Below are positions 46,451 through 58,870 of a DNA stretch of 64,000 nt, piece after piece. Below the pieces are notes generated by a model. That model ran no database searches. It was given only the letters and a program-made list of their open reading frames with translations, and was not told where the DNA came from. The translations under genes and the position numbers were made by a program. Positions within the stretch are counted from its first letter, which is position 1; each line of letters starts with the position of its first letter. The DNA is from Pardosa pseudoannulata (lineage: Eukaryota > Arthropoda > Arachnida > Araneae > Lycosidae). The stretch is taken from contig CM063504.1 of assembly GCA_032207245.1 (NCBI GenBank), positions 84,881,624 through 84,945,623 of the forward strand, in the 5' to 3' direction.

Positions 46451-46925
46451 GAGTAATAAGCTTTATTGAAAAATATTGTTTTCTAGTACTAAAAAATGTC
46501 TTAAAAATATTATTTGAAGGACATTACTAATTTTTTTTATCCTAATTAATATTATCCGAAGCATTTCATTCGATAATAGAGCTGAAGAATTTAATTTTGA
46601 TTTATTCAGCGAGTTTTGCATAATTTTTTTTTACTCCTTTTAATACTGAGAATGACTATTAGTATTAAAACATGTAAAGATGCATTTCACGTAGGTAAAG
46701 TTATAATATTTCTATAATTGTCAAGAATCGTGTATACGGAAATAACAAAAACATATTGCTTCTTAAAGCAATAATTTTGTTTATTATATACAGTTGTCCA
46801 ACAGAAAACTCTTATTTAAAATTCTGTTTAAAATAGCGATTGGGACGGTCCTTTTAAAAACCGGGCTTTAGACATTTATCATTTGTCTATGATACGGCTC
46901 TGTTCCTAAGCAATAATTAGGATTT
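46451..46925. repeat. Repeat X, copy 2 (right part)
   Basis: Resumes the alignment to copy 1: CTAATTAATATTAT, GCTGAAGAATTTAATTTTGA, GAGAATGACTATTAG, GATGCATTTCACGTAGG and a terminal CATTTGTCTATGATACGGCT. The last block corresponds to the hAT target site at 3210-3222/3706-3720 in copy 1. Confidence 0.55.
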
Positions 46926-47324
46926 ATTAGTCTCACACTATGCACGCTCAATATATTTTCGCGATATATCTAGTATCAACTAGCATTAATTTACTATTAA
47001 CTTAATAACTAAAAATGAAAAAGGTTATCTTATAATAAAAATGGTACAAACACATAGCGGCAAATGTATTTTGATAATTGTAAATCATCACCCAAAGCTA
47101 TACAATTTTTTAAATATTTTCTAAAATTCTAGTACCTCTATCTTTAAAACAGGAAGACGCGATAAGTAACTTTTGAAATATAAACTAACTTGATTATAGA
47201 AAAACAGAAAACTTAATGCATTATACATTGTAAAATAAAAAAAAAACATAAAATATATTTTAGAAACATTTGCAATCAAATACAATATCCTCTTACTTAT
47301 GCGCCTCATATTAACGCGACATTC
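46926..47324. other. Unassigned AT-rich DNA
   Basis: A 62-codon minus-strand frame is AT-driven noise. Confidence 0.5.
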
Positions 47325-47870
47325 TCTGTTATGGTTCTCAATTTTTTAGTTAAAGCGAAACCATATGGGAAAGAATGTTAAATTCTTCTCAGTTATATGC
47401 CTCTCTCATTTGTGTGAAGTTATGTTAAAAAATGTATTTTCATCTAATTTAAATGTTTTTTGGTTCCGGCAAAACCTATGGGAAATAAAGTTAAATTTCT
47501 CTCAGTTATACGTCTCATTTGAATGACGCTTTTTTAAGTCAAGAAATGTAATTTTCTGTCACTTAAATGTTTTCTGGTTCCGAAAATACTCAATAAAGAT
47601 TAAAGTTAAATTTCTCTCAGTTATACGCCTCATTTGAATGACACTTTTTTAAGTCAAGAAATGTAATTTTCTGTCACTTAAATGTTTTCTGGTTCTCAAA
47701 ATACCCGATAAAGATTAAAGTTAAATTTCTCTCAGTTATACGCCTCATTTGAATGACACTTTTTAAAGTCAAGAAATGTAATTTTCTGTCACTTAAATGT
47801 TTACTGGTTCCGAAAATACCCAATAAAGATTAAAGTTAAATTTCTCTTAGTTATACGCCTCTCTCAATTA
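47325..47870. repeat. Tandem array, ~115-bp unit, about five copies
   Basis: CTCAGTTATA recurs at 47388, 47511, 47616, 47731 and, mutated, 47846. The last intervals are exactly 115. Units share GAATGACACTTTTT, CAAGAAATGTAATTTTCTGT and CAATAAAGATTAAAGTTAAA. The first unit is the most diverged. Confidence 0.9.
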
Positions 47871-50250
47871 CACGATAAGAGTAGCCATATTTTCGGCTCG
47901 TGTGGTTTGAGCCACCCTCACTAATTCCGGCGTCACCAAGAGGTCCGGTAAAGCGTCTTCCAAATTCCACCAATGACGGCTACTCTGCGGTGTTTACTCG
48001 TCAGTGGTGCATACGGTGCGATGGGCTTGAACCACGTACGTCAAAGGGGACTGACGGAGTCAAGGGGACTTCAAGGGGACTGTCCAACTTCAAAGTACTG
48101 AAAATTAACGTCAATATGGTGTCCTTAGAAGTAGGCCAACCCCCCCAGTTTTCAGAATAAAAGTTCAATAAGTATTTTTTCTACCGTTTTTTTTCTCTTC
48201 TGTTTTCATCCATTTTTTGATTTTCCTGCTTACATTTACAAAGACTTTTTACATTTTTCAAATTCATGCTATTATCTTTATTAAAAACTTATTGTGATAA
48301 AAGTTATTCGTATTAATTGTTATATGATAAAATTATTTTCTGGAAACGTAATTTTGACTTATGGCGACAATATGATATGTAGAACACGTATTTATGCATG
48401 CTATTTATTTATGTCTAATTCTTCAGCTAATAAAATCCAGTTTCATTGGAGTATTTAACATTGGTATAAAGTATAGGTCTGACGGAGATTTAAAAGACAC
48501 TTGTTGAAAAAGAACATGTTAGTAGAATGACCCTTTTTTTCAGCGCGGATAGATGTCTTTCGCTTCATTTTCGGTCACTAGGTTTCTGCAACGTAAGGAG
48601 GACACGATGGTGCCTTCACTTCGCATCGTTTCCAACGAATATTCTTCTCCAACGCCCACAGAGATTGGAATGAGTTTTGGGGCGTGGTGCAGCTACTGGA
48701 TCCAGCTTTCACTGGTACCCGTCTACACCACACACACACACACACATTTTCTCGCGCAAAGCAAATTTACTTTGTCCTTGCTTAAGTGTAATGACCTCGT
48801 TGAAGCATGCTTAGCATCCGAAACCGAAACAACAACAAATATGCAGAACTTCCTCAGCTCCCGCCCGAAAAATACAGGCGTGGTCTCGGAAAACGTCCTG
48901 TCACGCCAATTAATCAATCGCATCGCTTTTTAATACAACGCAGGGCTATCTCGTGATTAATTAATTATGCGTGGTCAGACGTAATGAGATATGAATCACC
49001 GACCGAATTAGCATCGGTTGGTGAGGCAGTGGAACAAGATAAAGAGCACAGATTTTCCGCGCGCATAATTCATGATCTCTGGGTTCTTAGAGGACAGCCG
49101 TTGTTTGTTAGCATTTATTTGTATTTATGTTTTCAGAGAAGGGAAACATTATGGTTGTTGACCTGATTACTAAAAGCAGCCAGCCATTATTTTTCGTTTT
49201 ACTCTCTATCTATTCAGGACTTAAAGGATAAAACCATTTATGTCTGACTAATGCATTTTGCCCTTTGTATTGTCGTCATTACTTCCATAGACTCATAAAA
49301 AAAGCAAGCAAGAAAAAAGGTTTCGCTCTTGCTTGGAAAATACAATGAGTGGGAAAAACTAAAGCGATGTAAAGTGGCCAGTAAATGAAAGAATAAATGA
49401 AACAGCTGAGATATATTTCGTATGAATAATTAAGCGTTTTTCACCCACTGAGAAGGAAGTGATAATTCCACACTTTTTCTAATAATATTTCACGGTTAAT
49501 CGATGGGAGACCATTGTGATTTTAATATAACTGCAACAGGTTAGCTACGAAGGAGGTTAATAATCGGAATAATACATTAATCACATAGCAGTTGTATCTT
49601 ACTCACAAAGAACAACTTTTGAGAGTTTGATACACGCATTTTCATGCTTTCTTGGTTAGATTAACCAAACGAGTATTTTTTTTTCTACCGGAGAAAAACT
49701 TCATGTTACCTAGGACATATTTATTTTGTTAATTCCGTAGTTATCTCATTGGGTTATTTCTTGTAATATGATTGGACTAATCTCTTAAATTTGATTGGTT
49801 CTCCTGGTCACTTCCTCTCTCGCTGCAGAGTACAGCTGTCCCCGGCCTCAAAAACATTATGTGTTTCTATTCCTAAACTTCTTCTCTAGACTTTTGTGCT
49901 ATGAATTCACGAAACCATCGCACTATTTCTTTCTTTCATCTTTTAGCTGTTTTATTTTCTGCTCGTTGTCATTTTTATGCTTACTGATAAAAATTCATGG
50001 ATAACAGGGCTCGGCCCATAGAATTCAGTTGCCCCCCTGCCTCTAAGGACTTATTTATACCAGTTTATTTTTTTATATTTTTCATTATTTTTTACATCCT
50101 CTCTCTAATTTTAATTGTTATTAAGGAAAGGGCTTGTAAATAATAACTTTGTAATATAATTCTCATGACTCCATCTTAAATAAAATATTACGTTCGCATT
50201 TTAAGCATTTCCCTCAATTAACGAAGTACACCATAAGGATATAAGCAACG
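47871..50250. other. Mixed-composition region with several short open frames, none recognised
   Basis: 47880-48160 is GC-richer with a TCAAGGGGACT short repeat and an 86-codon frame. 48540-49110 is again GC-richer, with a 126-codon plus frame (48553-48933) crossing a CA run; its amino-acid sequence shows no domain. Exon status cannot be decided from sequence alone. Confidence 0.35.
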
Positions 50251-50265
50251 GAAACCTGAGGGAAT

Positions 50266-50664
50266 ATGGCATCAGTCAAGGAGCCCCATTCAACATTCCA
50301 TACATTATCCTCAAAATTTCAAATCTTGAGTGGTGTCCCTCAAGATTACTGTACACCTTTCTATGGGATTAGTTACGGTGTTATCTGGCTGTCTTTGATC
50401 TTTGGAGAAAAACCGCCTCCGAAGCCATGGTCTGCCTTCATCGACCACGATAAGCCATACGATGGTAATGGCTTGAAGTGGAGTATAGTGTGGAGGGGCC
50501 TTAACTGGAAGGTTGCCAGTTCGGAACCCGTGCTGGCATTAAGATCCGCCGTGTTCATTAAAGGTGACTGGGGCACGAAAAATATGTTCGTGGTCTCAAT
50601 GTCCTCCAAACTCTCAATCAAGCAGTCTAAGCCTATGGGTCTTCTGCCTAGTCCCTGCATCTAA
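50266..50664 (+). CDS. 132-codon open frame, possible exon or element fragment
   Basis: ATG at 50266 just after an in-frame stop; stop at 50662. The translation starts MASVKEPHSTFHTLSSKFQI and includes EKPPPKPWSAFIDHDKPYDG. The opposite strand is also open for 95 codons (50373-50660, MQGLGRRPIGLDCLIES...), so strand assignment is ambiguous. Composition is clearly more balanced than the flanks. No signal peptide, membrane segment or cysteine pattern stands out and I do not recognise a family. A transposon-derived fragment is as likely as a host exon. No splice sites are compelling. Confidence 0.2.
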   Translation: MASVKEPHSTFHTLSSKFQILSGVPQDYCTPFYGISYGVIWLSLIFGEKPPPKPWSAFIDHDKPYDGNGLKWSIVWRGLNWKVASSEPVLALRSAVFIKGDWGTKNMFVVSMSSKLSIKQSKPMGLLPSPCI

Positions 50665-50844
50665 ATTACTAGGACTCACTAGAGCATAAGTCATACATTC
50701 ACCCTAGCGGTGATCGTTAAAACGAAAACCACACCCCTTTGCCTTAATACGAGTAGCGTATGGCTCAATCGTACTTGGTTTGACCAAGTGGCATCAGGAA
50801 CAAGAACAACATTCATTATTTTTAATAAATTATTTACTTTATTC

Positions 50845-51565
50845 CAGGGCTATTGAACCTTTCATATCTGGGGGAACTCTTTGAGATTGTTTTCGTGAAG
50901 TAACCTCTTGCAAACAAAATAGGATATCAAAGCTATAGCCTACTCAAATTTACAAAATTATTATTGTATCTTTGTTTTGCCACAATACAAATATTTTGAT
51001 AAGATAACAAATGGTAATATAGCTAATGGGGTTTTTTTTGGTTTTCTAAAATATATTTTATGAATAACAAACAAAAATGGAGAGCCCATGAACTAACAAC
51101 TTAGGCGCTTGTTGGCATTCGTAAAATAAGTAATAATAAATAAAAGAAACATTTTTTTAAATCATTGCAAATTAATAAGAAAGAGAATTCTTTTGATTAC
51201 TTGGCTGGGATTGTTTTTTGTTGCAAATTTATTTTTATGGCTGGAATAATTGTTGAAACCGGCAACCTAATGTCCTCAGTATTCAATCTATTTCTGCATT
51301 TTGTTTTTGTAGAAGAGGCAAAATGAACTGGTGTAATGCTTATCGATTAGTGTGTTTCAAATACGGGAGTTTTACGACACTTAAGATTTTATTTTATACT
51401 TAAAATATTTATATATTCATTTTTGTAATCACCTTTTAGAATTCGATATTTTACAAAAATTAAAACTTTACTAACGTTTTGTAGCTTTCACTAAGTAAAT
51501 ATGGATACGTGTATAAGTTTTAAGAGAACCTTAAGGTTCCGTGGAACCCAGATTGAAGACCTCTT
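50845..51565. mobile_element. hAT non-autonomous element, 721 bp
   Basis: Flanked by a perfect 8-bp duplication, CTTTATTC (50837-50844 and 51566-51573). The left end is CAGGGCTATTGAACC, with CTGGGGGAAC inward. The inverse of the right end is AAGAGGTCTTCAATC, with CTGGGTTCCACGGAACC inward. The GTTCCGTGGAAC block is usual in a known class of hAT ends. The terminal match is weak (about 9 of 15), so the copy is old, but the target duplication is clean. Confidence 0.75.
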
Positions 51566-51788
51566 CTTTATTCGTTATTGTTTGGCTATCGCTCCAAACT
51601 TTTAGCCTACTTACAGGATTCTTCATTTACCTACAAATAAATTTCCATATGTATTTATGTCTGATTTAGTTTTAGGAAACTAAAGATAAATAAATAAATA
51701 AAACCTTGAAATTTCTTATCAGAGCCTAAAGATCTATCCCCAGTTCTTTAGGTCACGTACTGAAAGTAAATGAAAATTTTAATCGCAC

Positions 51789-52092
51789 CTGCATCGGAAA
51801 GAACATATGCCGATAAGAACAAAAGATCCCATTTATATATCCATTCCCAAAGTGTCTCAAGTTCAGATAATCCGTTCTCAATAACAGATCTGCCATTGAG
51901 AAGGCTTTCGTCATAACGAAAGCCTTTTATAATTGCGAATGATTCCGTTGCGAACAATATGATCTGACAAACAATCGTGCGAAATTTTCTATCAATGCTT
52001 AGAACCTCCTTCACAATAGTAACAACAAATTCGACACTTTTTTCTCGTAAAGTCATGGTCAGACATAATGCGTTTTCTTTTCGCAGTTCGAC
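51789..52092 (-). CDS. Candidate host exon or ~100-codon open frame, unknown product
   Basis: The minus-strand frame is open from 52092 to a stop at 51748; the first ATG is at 52056. It reads VELRKENALCLTMTLREKSV, later RKFRTIVCQIILFATES and ENGLSELETLWEWIYKWDLL. Composition (E, K, L, V, I, balanced) looks more protein-like than other chance frames here. A plausible splice donor, GCAG then GTGCGA, lies at 51789/51788, after which the reading becomes AT-driven. The sequence is less AT-rich than its surroundings. I do not recognise the family and there is no supporting neighbour exon. Confidence 0.25.
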
Positions 52093-52578
52093 CTATTTTG
52101 CTAAGTGCATTACCACGTGTCTTTTCCCCCGCAAACCCATTCTTTTCACGTATTGTACTTATTTCAGGCAATTAATTATTCTAATGCTGTATTTTGCCCG
52201 AGCGGAGGATGAACTAACGGTCGCAAAGGGAACTGCATGTTCTTTGAGTGCCCTGTAATGTATGCGTCTGAGTTTTCCTGAGTTGCGAGGGAAAAATAGG
52301 ACAATCAGTTTCTCTGGCCTCGGTTCATAGAAATTTACAGGAAATTTTCGATTATAATTTAGGTTTATCAGGGATGTCATCTATCAAGTTTCAGGAAAGT
52401 GTGACTCTTGAGCCCAGACAGCATTTCTAGCTCTAAGTCCATAATTTCATGCTTTCACAAAAGGATCGTAGAAGTTGCACACCATCAAAGCTGTAGATTA
52501 TCATTTTAATCTCACTTGGAGGTTCACCGTGTAAGATTTTTAGGACCAGATGATCTCCTGACCATTTAGTGACTAACA
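52093..52578. other. Unassigned
   Basis: Mixed composition; overlapping frames on both strands (52159-52380, 51977-52258) show no domain. Confidence 0.4.
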
Positions 52579-52940
52579 CAGATATGGGCAAACTTTTGTA
52601 AAAGCGGGCCAGAAACAGAAAGAAAGTATTTTGATGCTTAAAAATATTTATTATAAAGCGCAATAAAGACTAAAATAAATAGTATACGATGAAAATTCTT
52701 GATCTAATGCGTAATGAGAGTCATTTCTAGAAGTTCTTCCGTTTTTCAATTGAACAATATATTCCGTCTTCCTGCACATTCCTGAAGACTAACGTTGTGT
52801 CAACTGAACAATTCTTGGTACCATAGTTGTACTTAATACAAATTTTAAACACTGAGATGAACAGTTTCTTAACTAGTGTTTGAAAATCTACGGCGGGACG
52901 GAGAGAAACTTTAACAAGGCCGTAGTTTGCTCGTCCCTAG
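52579..52940. mobile_element. Degenerate hAT element, about 362 bp
   Basis: The left end CAGATATGGGCAAACTTTTG with AAAGCGGGCCAGAA inward, and the inverse right end CTAGGGACGAGCAAACTACG, are both close to the hAT pattern seen intact at 3223 (CAGGGATGGGCAAACTT). No convincing 8-bp duplication remains. Confidence 0.5.
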
Positions 52941-54395
52941 GTTACAATATTTGGCATTTAATCAAAAGTAGTAAAAATTCGAATAAAAGTGAAGTTGTAG
53001 TCATTGTGGCCTAAAGAGAAAGTTGGTTTACCTAAATAGTGCATCCCTAGAAAATTAGGGAATAATTTTGCTTACCTAAATAGTTGAAGGAAAATATTTT
53101 TATATGGAAGAAAGGAAATGCAAGTCCATCACAATTAAGATAAAACATTTTAACAATTAATATTAGACACCAACACATTTAACAATTCAACGAGAGTTGT
53201 TATAAAAAAGCATTTTTATGCAAACAGTTTGACAGTGCTCCTCACTTTTCCTGGAATTAAACAAAAGGAATGCAGCTTATTGGATAGAAAAGCCTTTATT
53301 TATATGTAAAAGAAGACATTTGAAATCCTTAAATTAAACAAATTTTAAACAAAAATTTTTATAGTGGTTAAATATTTCATAATGAAAAGCCTTTGGCCTA
53401 AAACATACGGTATTGAAATTATCTGGGGTGAATTAAAAAGGGTTTTCCTTTAATTTTTTTGGGGGGAGTCTATAATCCAAACTAATTTTGTTTTTTAATA
53501 AATCTGAATTAAAATTTAGTATATTATTAGTAATGTAAAAGATGTGTTAGTATTTTGAAAACGATTTCGGGAAATTTTAATTAACGCTTAAAATGTAAAC
53601 ACTTTTTTGAAATGTTTGATTCAATAGAATTTTCTCTGAAGTGTAAGTTTATATCATCGTACTACATAGTGACTTTTTATAATAAATGTGCTTTCTGTAT
53701 AATTTCCAAAGTATTGGTTGTAGATAGAGAATGGAAAGATTTTGCTCTTTGAAATATGTTAATTATAATCCATTTTTTCTATATATAAGGTAAACAGTAA
53801 AAATATTTTGAAGGATTGGAAATACACCTAAAAAGTCTCAGATATTTAAAAAAAAATGTTTTGAAAACAATTTTAAATCGATAATTAACAATACATGAGT
53901 TGTATTTTGGACTAATAATTATATTCATTGATGGATGATGGATAGAAAGATCTGTATTTGCACTTCATTCTTAGTTGTAATATACAGTTCGGTAAAATAA
54001 AGTTATCGAGTTTTTAACAAACTTACCTAGCTGAAGTTCCAATGTCACCTTAAATAAAAGAGACTGAAAAAATTTCAGTGATCAGATTCATTACTCTGGA
54101 TTTAATGAAAGATAATTTTATTCAATTTTAATCTAAGAAAGGATAAAATCCATTCCCAATTGCACATTTAAAATTGCATATTTAACATTAAACATACTAT
54201 AACAGGTCAAATGACCAGTAATGTATATGTCAAAAATGCGATTGGTAATTAAAAATTTTTATTCTTTGTGTTTGTAATACATAAAAATTAACAGTATACA
54301 ATATTTTTTAATTATAATAAAGTTTATTTGTTTATTTCCTTCCCAATATTCACATTTCCTACATTCAGTCAGGATACATAAAGTTCAGTTATTTG
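52941..54395. other. Unassigned AT-rich DNA
   Basis: 1.45 kb with no frames above 60 codons and no element ends. Confidence 0.55.
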
Positions 54396-54998
54396 ACCAG
54401 CTATGATAGAAATAGGTATGTGTTAAGTATTGGAATATTTAGAGCTAAAATTAATGCTGAGTATTTAGCAAGAAAAATATAATGATCTGTAATATACCAG
54501 AGGATCTTGAGTTATAAGAACGTATCAGTTTGATTTTCCATTAGACCACCTATTGTAGAAATAGATATGTATTATGTTTTGGTATATTTAGACCTAAAAT
54601 TAATGCTGAAGATTTAGCAAGAAAAATATAATGATCTGTAACAAACCAGAGGATCTTAAGTTATACGAAAGTATCAGTTTGATTTTGCATTAGACCAGCT
54701 ATTATAAAAATAGGTATGTATTATGTGTTGGTAGGTTTAGTGCTAAAAATAGTGCTGAGGATTTAGCAACAAAAACATAATGATGTGTAACAAACCAGAG
54801 GATCTTAAGTTATACGAAAGTATCAGTTTGATTTTGCATTAGACCAGCTATTATAAAAATAGGTATGTATTATGTGTTGGTAGGTTTAGTGCTAAAAATA
54901 GTGCTGAGGATTTAGCAAGAAAAACATAATGATGTGTAACATTCCAGAGGATTTTGAGTCATAAAATACGAAAGTATCAGTTTGATTTTGCCTTAGAT
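54396..54998. repeat. Tandem array, 149-bp unit, four copies
   Basis: GACCAGCTATTAT-type anchors at 54396, 54545, 54694 and 54843, exactly 149 apart. Units share AATAGGTATGTATTATGTG, GAGGATTTAGCAAGAAAAA, AACCAGAGGATCTTAAGTTA and GTATCAGTTTGATTTTGC. Copies 3 and 4 are nearly identical. Confidence 0.95.
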
Positions 54999-57387
54999 AT
55001 CAAGTACAAATAAGTAATGAAAGTTCATTTTAATTATTCAGCAAAAGTGTCGGTTTAGATAAGAATAAAGGAAATGACAAAATATCTCAAAAAGTTCGAG
55101 GCTAGTTACTGCATGCCTATTTTCATGGGAGACATTAAGAAGCCACGTTACATGTTTCCGGAAGTTTCGCAAGTCATGAAACGTAATACGGCAATCAATA
55201 TTTACACCTTCGAGCAACGTTCAAGTAATTTCTATTCATGGATATTCTGTTTCACCCCTCCCCGTTCTTTAATGGGTCTAGATTGAAACCCACTAAATTA
55301 ATACTTTAAACTTTTACTCCCTGTCGGAGCCAACGCCTGTAACATAAAATGCCCTCAAAACGTACAAGATTGCTTTATCACTAATTCATAGCGGGCCATT
55401 CACTGAAAAATTTTTCGTAGGCTACTGATGACAAATAATTGCTCCGGAAACAATGAAAAGGCGGAGACACGCTCTTATTATTACCAAACGCATACTTCCT
55501 AATGCAACATTTATGCGCATATTTCCATTCACCGTGGAAACACTGTATGTAATTCGCAACTCAGATACTTCGGATATTTCGAAATTACCAACGCTTTGCA
55601 TTCAAAAGAACATCCTCGTACTTTATCATAATTATTTTTAAAAAAATCATGGGTGTACACATCTTTTATTCTACTGCAAAGGATCCATTTTCTTAGACAA
55701 ATGAGGTAATTAAATGTTGCATAGGTTTCTTCCTGAAGATATCACCAATCATGCAGGTATCGACTTTTACGATATTATTTTTACTTCTTTGTACGAAATG
55801 AAAGAAATACTGTATTCTCGAAAAAGTTCTATGTTCAGATTTCAACGAAAATACTCATTTGGGCCATGTCTCACTGGATTTTGATAAGTTTTATTATTAC
55901 GTCTTTATGTACAAGGAAAATGGAAACTTGCATTTTGAAATTTTAACCATTTTGACAATTCCTAAACTGGTTTTAACTAGTTTCATTGTTATGTCTGTAC
56001 GTACATAGGTACTCGTGTAACTCGTATAACAACAAGACAATTAGCTGTAGAACGTGCAAATTTTGTATTGACAGTTATATCATTTACACGTGCATTTCCG
56101 TTTTTGATTGCGATCAGAACTCTATACAACGAGAAGTTTCCCGATAACGAATATTATTACTGCTGGGCACAACTTAAAAAGGATAAGCTGTAGATGTTTG
56201 AAATTTTGTATTTAAAAGAGATACAATGTACAGTTATACACTTTCCCTTCTATTTGTCACCTGCCTTTTAATTAATAAAACATTTCAATATAAATTACAT
56301 TAACACTGTGAGGTATAACTCAGAAATGATTAACAATAACATTTTATATTTAGGACTTCAGCTTTTACATTCAGTCACTACATAACTTATTTTAACCTTG
56401 CGAATGTCCACTAGATGGCAGTACTGGAGTTATACTCAGACAACGCAGTTACCTTGAGAAACAAAACCCAATTTGAATTTTGAAGAGAATGTGCTGTGCT
56501 CTTAAGCATATGGAAACCAGGGTTTTGCTTATCATTTTCCAATTTAGAAAACTCTTTTGTTTCCAAAATAAAACTGCTCACTTTTTGTCTAAAATTTTAA
56601 TATATTCCTTTTAATTCCCTAATTTTAAATATAAAAAAATGCAACAAAAACATTAAAAATAAATACAAATTTACAAGTTGATTTTTTTCCAAATGTTAAA
56701 ATTTATCTCATCTGCGTATATGTTTACAAAAAATAATTTTTTAAATGTTAACTTCCAAGTTTTTAATAAAGAATACAATTCTAAAATTTGATCTAACTAA
56801 AAAATTTATAATTTTAATTATTTTTTAATATTATTTTCAATATTTTCATATTTTTTACTTCTTTTGGAAATTTTCACAAGTACTCCTCTAAATCAAGAAA
56901 TTTTGCTTGTAAAAGAGTAATTTTAGTTTATAATATTACATAATATTAAAACACTGAATATTTTGTGCAAAAATAGTGAACTGTGTTTGAGAAATCATGC
57001 TCGCAACACTTAAGTCATATCTCGAGGAAATTGTTATCATTCGTTAAACGGCAACTTTTTAAACTTATTTTAAAAGTGAAGGCATTTTTTGGTATTATTT
57101 TAATAATATAAACATATTTTACATATTTTAAATATATGTGTGTGAATGCTTGTAAAGTAATACATAAATAAACTTGCTAATAGTTGGAACAATATGGGTT
57201 GTTATTCATCCATATATATGTTTTTTGCCTTAAAAGTCTTTTGTCATAATATCACAATCACGCATAAATCACAAGAGTGGCTGTTATATTTTAAATCTTA
57301 ACTTTGAAAGTAAGTGCTAGGATGATTCATTTAAAATACGCATATGTTAAAAAAAAGTTGAAAATTTTTAATTTCCTTAAGCCAAAA
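54999..57387. other. Unassigned; CTCF-core-like site at 56408-56421
   Basis: Short frames at 55074 and 55453 have no recognisable content. CCACTAGATGGCAG at 56408-56421 fits the vertebrate CTCF core consensus exactly. The rest is AT-rich with no element ends. Confidence 0.45.
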
Positions 57388-57800
57388 CGAACTTTTAATT
57401 CAAAATGGTAGGATTTGATTAAAAATATGAACTTTTTCTGCCCTTTAAATGTAAAGTTATGCATATGCTTCATAATAAAATGAAATTTTTCTAAATGAAT
57501 GGTTATTTTATTACAATGAAATCTGTTTTCTTATGTAACTTTCTTATTTTGAAAAGATTTAAAATGAGCAGATGTTCTCAGGATACTTTTTTTTTAAAAA
57601 TAACATTTTGATATTCTCTAAGTGAACAACGAACTTTTAATCCAAAGTGACAGGATTTCACTAACAATATGAACTTTTTTTTACCCTTAAAATGTAAATC
57701 TATGCATACTGTTTATAAAAATGAAAATTTCCTAAATGCTTTTTTTTACTTCAATGAAATTTGTTTTCTTATGTTATTTTCTTATTTGAAATAAATTTCT
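57388..57800. repeat. Tandem duplication, period about 242
   Basis: CGAACTTTTAAT occurs at 57388 and 57630. AGGATTT-A--AA-AATATGAACT, TGTAAA-TATGCATA, TCAATGAAATTTGTTTTCTT (with variants) follow in the same order. Identity is moderate, with several indels. Confidence 0.75.
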
Positions 57801-58402
57801 AATCTAATGTTTATGATATTGTATCATTAACTTCAAAATATTTTACGTTCAATACAATATTCTACGTACTACGTACTACGTACAATATTCTTCAAAATAT
57901 TAATTTTACATGAATTCCTCTCAAATTTTGGGACATGCATTTGTATGCTTTTTTAAAACATACAGTCTTAAACTTTGCTTTTTCTATTTGAGATATTGAA
58001 ATCAAAATATACTCTAAAAAAATGCTGAAAAACAGGGTATGGGAAATAGATGATACCTACTAAACTTAAAATATCATGTTATTAAGTTTTTTAAAATTAA
58101 TCATCTTTAATAGTCTACTGATTTGACCCTGAATTTTTTCATATCCATTTAAATAAGTGCTACAATATTTAAAAAAGTCCATGCCATGCAATAATTTAAT
58201 TATTGAGTAAAGGTTCGTTGAGTAAAGAAATTAATAGTATTATTTGTTATTTGAGTAAAAAAAAATACGTCAGAATTTTCATCTTTAAAATCTCAACTGA
58301 AAAAAAAACGTATTTTTTACTACGAGTTTTACTTTGACTGTATTTAACACCACGAAAGAACGGAAATAATTTGCTAAAACATTGAAAATTTGAAATAGTT
58401 AA
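57801..58402. other. Unassigned AT-rich DNA
   Basis: Short TACG repeats (CTACGTACTACGTACTACG) near 57863-57883. Otherwise nothing. Confidence 0.5.
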
Positions 58403-58870
58403 CACATTGTATGCGGGACACGTACTAGCACGTTTTTTGACGATTGATACTTGAGCGCGGGTCACGTACTAGTACGGGTTAGTGTAACAAAATGGTTTGT
58501 TTGTAGTTACAAAAATAATGGTATTTACAGGATAACGAAGCCGAATGTTCTTGTCCACTACATAGATTCTGGAAAAAATTAGACAAATAAAAACTAGTTT
58601 GTACATCAGTCGATGCGGAACCACAGAACGGGAAGGCTGATTAAAAATCAATTTAGATTTAAAATTAACTTTTTATTTATCCTTGAGAAAATGATATTAT
58701 ATATATGTATATTAGTATATTATATATATATTTTAATATAAAATACGAAAAGTTATTAAAAAAATTAAATAATTTTCGATCTATTGAGATTTGACCGAAT
58801 AACTAAATTTACGCGCAAAACACCCACTCCTGGTACAATTCCGCTGCGAAATGTACCCGCACACAATGTA
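58403..58870. mobile_element. piggyBac-type non-autonomous element, 468 bp
   Basis: TTAA at 58399-58402 and 58871-58874. Ends are CACATTGTATGCGGG and, inverted, TACATTGTGTGCGGG. Subterminal repeats GCGGGACACGTACTAGCACG and GCGGGTCACGTACTAGTACG lie at the left. No transposase. The 100-codon frame at 58784-59086 runs across the right end and is not considered a gene. Confidence 0.8.

Noticed and set aside
48553..48933. 126-codon frame as a gene
   Set aside because: It reads through a CA microsatellite (THTHTH) and contains an overlapping antisense frame; no domain is visible. Kept only as part of an unassigned region.
48979..52070. Similarity between TGGTCAGACGTAATGAG (about 48971) and TGGTCAGACATAATGCG (about 52057)
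   Set aside because: Limited to about 17 bases with no flanking similarity; likely chance.
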